64,000 nucleotides of DNA from Atherinomorus stipes (lineage: Eukaryota; Chordata; Actinopteri; Atheriniformes; Atherinidae), in the NCBI GenBank assembly GCA_023101725.1, contig JALJCO010001157.1, positions 310,001 through 374,000 of the forward strand. Direction: 5' to 3'. A program made the position numbers and the translations under genes. Positions 58,704-64,000 of the stretch are shown here, in pieces; the first letter of the stretch is position 1; each line of letters starts with the position of its first letter. The notes beneath the pieces are model-generated. The model was not told the origin of the DNA. It did not search any database and saw only the letters and a program-made list of their open reading frames with translations.

Positions 58704-58879
58704 GAGCAGCAGGTCACGTCTGCACCAGATCTTCTCTCAGCACTGAGTAAGTCTACCTCCGACACCACCCTGAACATTTTCAGCTCTCCTGGTGTTCATA
58801 CATGTAAATGTCTGATGAATGACTGTCTTTACCTGACCATTCTGTCTCTCTGACTTTTAGTTTCATCTGGGTTTCAAAA

Positions 58880-60965
58880 ATGTACGGACACAACCAAGGT
58901 AGACCTTTAACGCGCACAAGGATATGTTCCTGTTCTTGATGATTATGTTTTAGCATATAATGTCTTTCTCATCTTTATGTTCAGGAAACCAGTATCCAGG
59001 GGCCTACCCCAACAATCCTCAGCAGGGCTACCCCCAGTACCCTCCAGCAACCTGCCCTCCTGGACCCGGATACCCCGGACACGGACTGGGGCCTGGGTAT
59101 GGTCAAGGCCAAGGGCAGTGCCATGGTTCATGCCAGGGACAATGCCATGGTCATGGACATGGACATGATCACGGTCATGGTCATGGACATGGTCATGGAC
59201 ATGGACATGATCACGGTCATGGTCATGGACATGGTCATGGCCATGGACATGGTCATGGACATGGACATGGACATGATCACAGTCATGGTCATGGTCATGG
59301 ACACGGACATGGACACTGTAAAAAGGACAAGCACAAGCACAAGCATGGCCACAAACATGGCCACTGTCACAAGAAAGGAAAAGACTGTCATGGGGTAAGT
59401 TGTTTACAGTAAATACTTTTCACTAAACGACATCATTACAGCCCATCTCTAAATTTAATGTGGCCGACACTAGGGATGATCGATATAGGCTTTTTTTTTT
59501 TACAATATCTGATATTGTCCAACTCTTAAATTTTAATATCTGATACGGATCTCTGCAGACGATTGTGAGGTTGTATCCCTCATTTTCTGAAAGATACACC
59601 TACATTCTGTTCTGAGAGCAAAGATCCCAAAATCTCCTGAACTCAGCGAGAGGAGTTCATGTTGGACATCTGACTGACATATATCAGAAACTAGCAGGTA
59701 TTAGATATGACTTTATATGAGATACTAGCAGCTATTAGATACTACCATATATCAGATTCTAGCAGGCATTAGATACTAGCATATATCAGATACTAGCAGG
59801 TATTAGATACAACCATATATAAGATACTAGCAGGTATTAGATACTACCATATATCAGATTCTAGCAGGTATCAGATACTACCATATATCAGATTCTAGCA
59901 GGTATCAGATACTACCATATATCAGATTCTAGCAGGTATTAGATACTACCATATATCAGATACTAGCAGGTATTAGATACAACCATATATAAGATACTAG
60001 CAGGTATTAGATACTACCATATATCACATACTAGCAGGTATTCCATGCTAGCAGGTATCAGCAATCATGTGGCTAATTGTAATGTTTCTGATAACTTGGT
60101 AACTTAACCAGCAACTTAAAGGCATTTGCCACCACTGGGTGAAAATGAGCCTCCCCCCACAGTCCCCTGAGTTGGACAGGTGGGCAGAAGAGTTTTCTAA
60201 CCGACCCAGTCATTCTCTGAATTCGGCAGCACTGACTTTAGCTTAGCTTAGCATTGTTGCTGTAATCTGATGTTTCCAGCTAGCATCACTTGGTGAAAGT
60301 GGAAAAAAACAAGAAAACAAGAAAGTGAACCAATTAACTCAAGATTTTTTTCCAATTATTTTTCGTGACCCGCACATTCTTGATCGAGTACAAACAAGAA
60401 GCTGATTTCACATCAAAGGACTGACTAGGCGGCATTCAAGAGGGAACTATATGCTGCAGAACTACAGACCAATCACAGGGAAGCACCAAGGACAGTAGCA
60501 AAGGCAGCACGTATGCGCAGCATCCCAAACTTCCATAAACAGGGTTGCCACCTTGGACTAATTAGTTCAATTTCACCATGTGGTGCTAGTTGGAACCACC
60601 AGATTACAGCAACTATGCTAAGCTAAGCTAAAGTCAGTGCTGCCAGATTCAGAGAATGACTGGGTCGGTTAGAAAACAGGACTTTTATACATGCTGGACC
60701 AAGACTGATGGAACAAGATCTCGTGAGATTTCGTTAGTAAACTCTCACGAGATTTAGTTTTTAAAAATAATGGTCCAAAAATCCCCCTATATTTTCTGAT
60801 ATCACATGTCAATGCCAATATCGGCCGATAATATCGGACATCCCTAGCCGACACACAACCTTCGTCACCTGAGCTTCACACCATGCTGGGATTCCCCGTC
60901 TCATACGTGTGCTTGTGTCTCTGTTGTAGTCCTCCAGCAGTTCCTGCAGCAGCGACTCCGACTAA
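58880..60965 (+). CDS. PRR13-like Pro/Tyr-rich, Gly-His-repeat protein 2 (154 aa, spliced)
   Basis: Coding exons are 58880-58898, 58985-59394 and 60930-60965, with GT/AG introns in the same phases as gene 1; a non-coding first exon ends at 58746. The N-terminus MYGHNQGNQYPGAYPNNPQQ and the following 20 residues are Pro/Tyr/Gly-rich, like the PRR13 start. CHGSCQGQCHG (52-62) is followed by about 55 residues of GH/DH repeat. A basic segment with KKDKHKHKHGHKHGHCHKKG (119-138) precedes KDCHG, and the last exon gives SSSSSCSSDSD, identical to gene 1. Human PRR13 (TXR1) also ends in a poly-Ser-Asp tail after a Lys/His stretch. No signal peptide is present. Metal chelation is inferred from His and Cys content. 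Its last intron is enlarged by a hAT insertion. Confidence 0.88.
59680..60055 (+). repeat. 34-bp tandem repeat inside the hAT element
   Basis: About ten copies of a unit with 'atatatcagattctagcagg' and 'tatcagatactacc', alternating attagata/atcagata and accata/agcata variants. Confidence 0.92.
60192..60676. mobile_element. Foldback element nested in the hAT element
   Basis: Arms of about 105-110 bp (60192-60300 and 60571-60676) are inverted copies. Both contain 'aaccgacccagtcattctct' and 'ctttagcttagcttagcat' in left-arm sense. The centre is unique and non-coding. No target duplication was identified. Confidence 0.85.
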
Positions 60966-61091
60966 ATACAGATTACATAAAGAAGACAACCGCTGCCTGG
61001 AAACCTTCATCCTCCTGCTGCATCTCATCGTTTAGCTTCATCATTACATGTTAATATTTCCTGTAAAAGCAGGGATGTTTATCATGGAGGG

Positions 61092-61097
61092 AATAAA
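61092..61097 (+). terminator. Polyadenylation signal of His-rich gene 2
   Basis: AATAAA 127 bases after the stop; a second AATAAA follows at 61240-61245. Confidence 0.65.
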
Positions 61098-61689
61098 TGC
61101 ATTCCATCATTCTAACATAGCTGATGACATTTTGAATCTTATTGTAACTTTCATGGAACAGTCTTTACTATGGTTCATGACTGTGTTTATGGAAAAAAAA
61201 CATATTGAAAGTTATTTTTGTGCAAAATCAATTTGAAAAAATAAAGCATAAATCTTTTGTTCTGTGTTTAAACTGACTTATTTTTTCACCCGCTTGTTTG
61301 CTTTATGGTAAACTCTTTATTTGCCTCAAGTGAGGCTAACTGAGCTCATTCACCTCGGTAATATAACGACACCACACCCTGCCACAACTGTCAGTCTTAT
61401 CACTTATTCTGATAGATTGAACAATTAAATAGAAAAAAAAGATATTCCCTTCCCATAAACAGGCTTTTGCACAAGTTCCTTCTAGATTCCAACTATTCAC
61501 TGCATCCACTTAAGAATCCATTCAAACCATTGTAATGAAGGAATAAGTTACACGATTATGCAACGTTGTTGCATATGTATGTCTGTTAAAAAGAGAAATG
61601 CTTTCATGTTTGCTTAAAGGTTGTATATACTGTTTGAGATTTTATGGTCTTCCATAACTGCTCTGTGTTCTTCATTACTATATATAAAT

Positions 61690-62061
61690 ACAGTCCTCCT
61701 CAAAATTATTCATACCCTCCAATTAAAGAAAATACTAAATTCAGAATAGTAATTCAAATTATCAGAAACTAAAGAAACTAATAACAAAACTAATCATCTT
61801 TCCCATGAACATGGACCAACATACCTGTCAACAGGTGCAGACGTCTGATTGGACGTTACAGAAAACACCTGATTGCAGTGATTGTTCACTTGTTTTATTT
61901 TTTGTGTTTGTTTTTAATATTTCTGTTAAACCTCAATTCAAAATCAATGTCATAATTTTCATAGAACTTTTATTTATTATTATTTTTCTCAATTTCATCT
62001 TATTTCACTGACAGCTGTTTTTTTTCCTCATTAATTGGAGGGTATGAACAATTGTAGGACG
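61690..62061. mobile_element. Tc1/mariner-like MITE, copy 2
   Basis: Starts TA + 'cagtcctcctcaaaattatt' and ends with the inverted partner ('ggagggtatgaacaattgta'). It shares its interior with copy 1 at 55834-56243, so the two copies bracket the His-rich gene 2 region. Confidence 0.82.
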
Positions 62062-62062
62062 A

Positions 62063-62470
62063 CATACACCTGATGTATGCAGATGATGTGGTGGTGTTTT
62101 CTCCTTATAGTGCTGGACTTAAACAGCTACTACAGATATGCTCCCTATGTGGATATGACTGACATAAAATACCATACAAAGAAGAGTAATGTCGTGATAG
62201 TCAGAGGTAAGGAAGATAAGAAAATAACCACCCCGGACTTTTCCCTGTCTGGAACGGTTCTTAGCATCTGCATTGAGGTAAAATACTTGGGTCATTACAT
62301 AACTGGCGACTTGTCTGACCGTGACATAGGGAGTACAGTATGATGTATGCACAAGCTAATTTCCTAATCAGGAAATTTGGTATGTGTTCTTCAGATGTAA
62401 AAATAGCACTATTCAAAGCCTTCTGTACCCCCATGTATGGACTAATCCGACGAGCATTTTGTGTGTTGCG
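62063..62470 (+). pseudogene. LINE reverse transcriptase fragment (YADD region)
   Basis: The plus strand reads HLMYADDVVVFSPYSAGLKQ, then KYHTKKSNVVIVRGKEDKK, FSLSGTVLSICIEVKYLGHY and, after a stop near 62342, further decayed sequence. The YADD box and the EVKYLGH motif are the palm and following motifs of non-LTR reverse transcriptases of the jockey/L2 type. Everything upstream of YADD is missing because the fragment begins right at the MITE. Confidence 0.85.
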
Positions 62471-63059
62471 CCTCCGTTGCCTGGGGAACGAGTCCCAATG
62501 ACCTTGTATCTGTTAACATGGAAAGCAACGTGAATATCTGGATTTACAACATTGGACAGTCGTCTGAGGTCATAATATTCTATAGGTATGTTATCCAGAG
62601 ATCTTTAAAGTATTCTGACATTTACTTTATTTTTTTTATTTTTTACATCGGATCATTCATGTAAACTATTATTCATCTCCGGAAACTGGCTTTAATAACA
62701 AGCCACCCTGGAATAACACGCACATCTCATGATTACTTATCAAAGTTTAAAAAATTAAAGCCTTTCAAAGGTTGTTACTTTTCTATTTTATCACATATTT
62801 GGCTTTTGGTATTGTTTCAGGACTGTACAGACCACGTAGCTTCACATGTCCTGCAGATGAAACTAAAGGCTGCAGGACACCGTCTTCCTGATCCGTTTGT
62901 GTTTCTGACTGAACTGGTTTTATTTTCTGGTACCAACTTTGCCCTGATCAGAGCAAATAACCTGATATTCCACAATATTTTTTGTGCTATTTTAAGTGTT
63001 TTATTTTAAATATTAAGTGTTATAACAATAAATATAAGTATATATATATTTTTTTTGTT
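62471..63059. other. AT-rich, no gene recognised
   Basis: A 25-bp stretch 'ttttaaatattaagtgttat' (63004-63023) returns near 63400 on the other side of the SINE. Otherwise nothing is seen. Confidence 0.35.
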
Positions 63060-63293
63060 ATACTTGTATGATCCCCGAGGGTAAATTAGGGCTCTGCATT
63101 TTACCCATCTCTGTACTGTGAGTATCAGAGAGCAGTGGGCTGCTACTTAAAGCGCCCGGGGAGCAGTTGGTGGGGGGTTAAGGACCTTGCTCAGGGGTCC
63201 ACAGTGGTGCACCCAGGGGTCGTGTCGGGGAATCGAGCCCGTGTCCTCCGCGCCCAAGCCCATGACGCTACCACTGGGCTATCCACTCCCCCT
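63060..63293 (-). mobile_element. tRNA-derived SINE, minus-strand copy
   Basis: In minus sense: 'agggggagtggatagcccag' head, B-box-like 'gggctcgattcccc', body as in the 57.6-kb copy, and a tail ending 'taccctcggggatcat' like an L2-group LINE end, which would supply the reverse transcription machinery. It is more complete than the plus-strand copy. Confidence 0.9.
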
Positions 63294-63299
63294 ATATTT

Positions 63300-63780
63300 A
63301 TATGGTTCAAACATCGTTCAAACATATTTATATTAATATTTATAACACTTATAACATTTATAACACTTATATTTATAACACTTATAAATATAAGAGTTAT
63401 ATTTTAAATATTAAGTGTTATTTTTACATCTGAAGAACACATACCAAAAAAATAAAATAAGAATCCGGAATGCGCTGCTAGGTGGCTGCAGTTTGTAACA
63501 GCTCTCTCATAGCTTTTGTGTTTTTTTTCAAATATAGTTGTCTTTTTTATTGACATTACTTGTCAGATTAGGTTTTTCTGGGAGTATTTTTTATGCTGGT
63601 TTGAAGGATGTGCAATTCAGGAGATTTTTCTTCATATTTTTGGCTTTTTTCACTACCATGGGAACAGAAAAATTGTTTACCACAGAGATCAACTGTTAAA
63701 ACTCTCCAAAATCAAGATTTTCAGCGAAATAACACGTCAAATCCCAGTGGAGTTAAAGAGAAAGAAAAGAGGATGCAGGG
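63300..63780. other. AT-rich, no gene recognised
   Basis: Short direct repeats of 'tttataacacttata' (63340-63385). 'acatctgaagaacacatacc' at 63425 is the reverse complement of a piece of the reverse transcriptase fragment at about 62378-62397. Confidence 0.4.
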
Positions 63781-63782
63781 CA

Positions 63783-64000
63783 GGGGTAAGGCAGAGAGAA
63801 AAACGGTGGAGATTTAAACCGTTTCTTCCAACTGTTGTGATGGGTAACGTGAGATCGCTAGCTAACAAGATGGACGAGCTTGAAGTGCTAGCAAGGTCTC
63901 AGAAGGAAAACAGAGAGTGCAGTATTATGTGCTTCACAGAGACATGGCTGCATGAACACATCCCGGACTGTAATGCATCTGTGCACAGCTTCAAGACGGT
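63783..64000 (+). CDS. LINE endonuclease N-terminus (jockey/L2 group), cut by the window edge
   Basis: A plus-strand frame open to the edge reads RWRFKPFLPTVVMGNVRSLA, NKMDELEVLARSQKENREC, and then SIMCFTETWLHEHIPD. NVRSL...K and the FTETWL block carry the Asn and Glu of the LINE APE endonuclease. The rest lies beyond 64000. No start codon can be chosen with confidence. It may be the 5' part of a longer LINE. Confidence 0.8.

Larger units (their letters stand above)
59471..60846. mobile_element. hAT-type element in the last intron of gene 2, perfect 8-bp duplication
   Basis: 1,376 bp flanked by 'gccgacac' at 59463-59470 and 60847-60854. The ends are 'TAGGGATGATCGATAT' and, inverted, 'TAGGGATGTCCGATAT'. 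Eight-base duplications and these termini define hAT. There is no transposase. Without it the intron would be about 151 bp, close to the 170 bp of gene 1. Confidence 0.92.

Overview
The window looks like repeat-dense, gene-poor nuclear DNA of a teleost fish. The signs are spliced genes with GT/AG introns and TATA promoters, Tc1/mariner, hAT, TTAA-duplicating and gypsy elements, L1-type, I-group and jockey/L2-group LINEs, tRNA-derived SINEs, and long mini- and microsatellites. No prokaryotic organisation is present. The species cannot be fixed from sequence alone.

Layout. 1-8.8 kb: a minus-strand L1/Tx1-like LINE with a nearly whole ORF2 (three single-base frameshifts) and a very long, GC-rich 3' region, itself split by a foldback element. 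11.9-14.2 kb: a second copy of the same LINE, bounded by a perfect 18-bp target-site duplication and carrying an inverted 5' piece (twin priming). 15.4-18.5 kb: a nest of an I-group LINE and two TTAA-flanked elements. 20.3-22.9 kb: degenerate satellites and a 1.1-kb inverted-repeat element. 23.4-26.7 kb: a gypsy LTR retrotransposon remnant, nested twice. 30.1-34.7 kb: two related short-unit satellite arrays separated and bounded by a duplicated spacer. 35.2-38.9 kb: a Tc1 element with a TTAA element inside it and two tandem expansions inside its transposase. 39-46 kb: more nested DNA transposons, including an element that holds an exact TTAA-to-TTAA piece of Tc1 transposase, and a second Tc1. 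50.6-54.4 kb: a 3.8-kb array of a 19-bp unit that runs to the edge of a TATA box.

The only convincing host genes are two paralogous, plus-strand, four-exon genes at 54.4-55.2 kb and 58.7-61.1 kb. They encode small proteins of 85 and 154 residues with long Gly-His repeats, a Lys/His-rich segment and an identical Ser/Asp tail encoded by its own last exon. Architecture and tail resemble PRR13 (proline-rich 13). A third promoter plus first exon of the same design lies between them at 56.9 kb with no recognisable coding exons behind it. The most unusual feature is the coupling of gene 1 to about 200 copies of a CAGGTG-containing 19-mer directly upstream. Gene 2 carries a hAT insertion with a perfect 8-bp duplication in its last intron. 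Functions proposed for these genes (metal binding, histidine-rich scaffold) are inferred from composition only.
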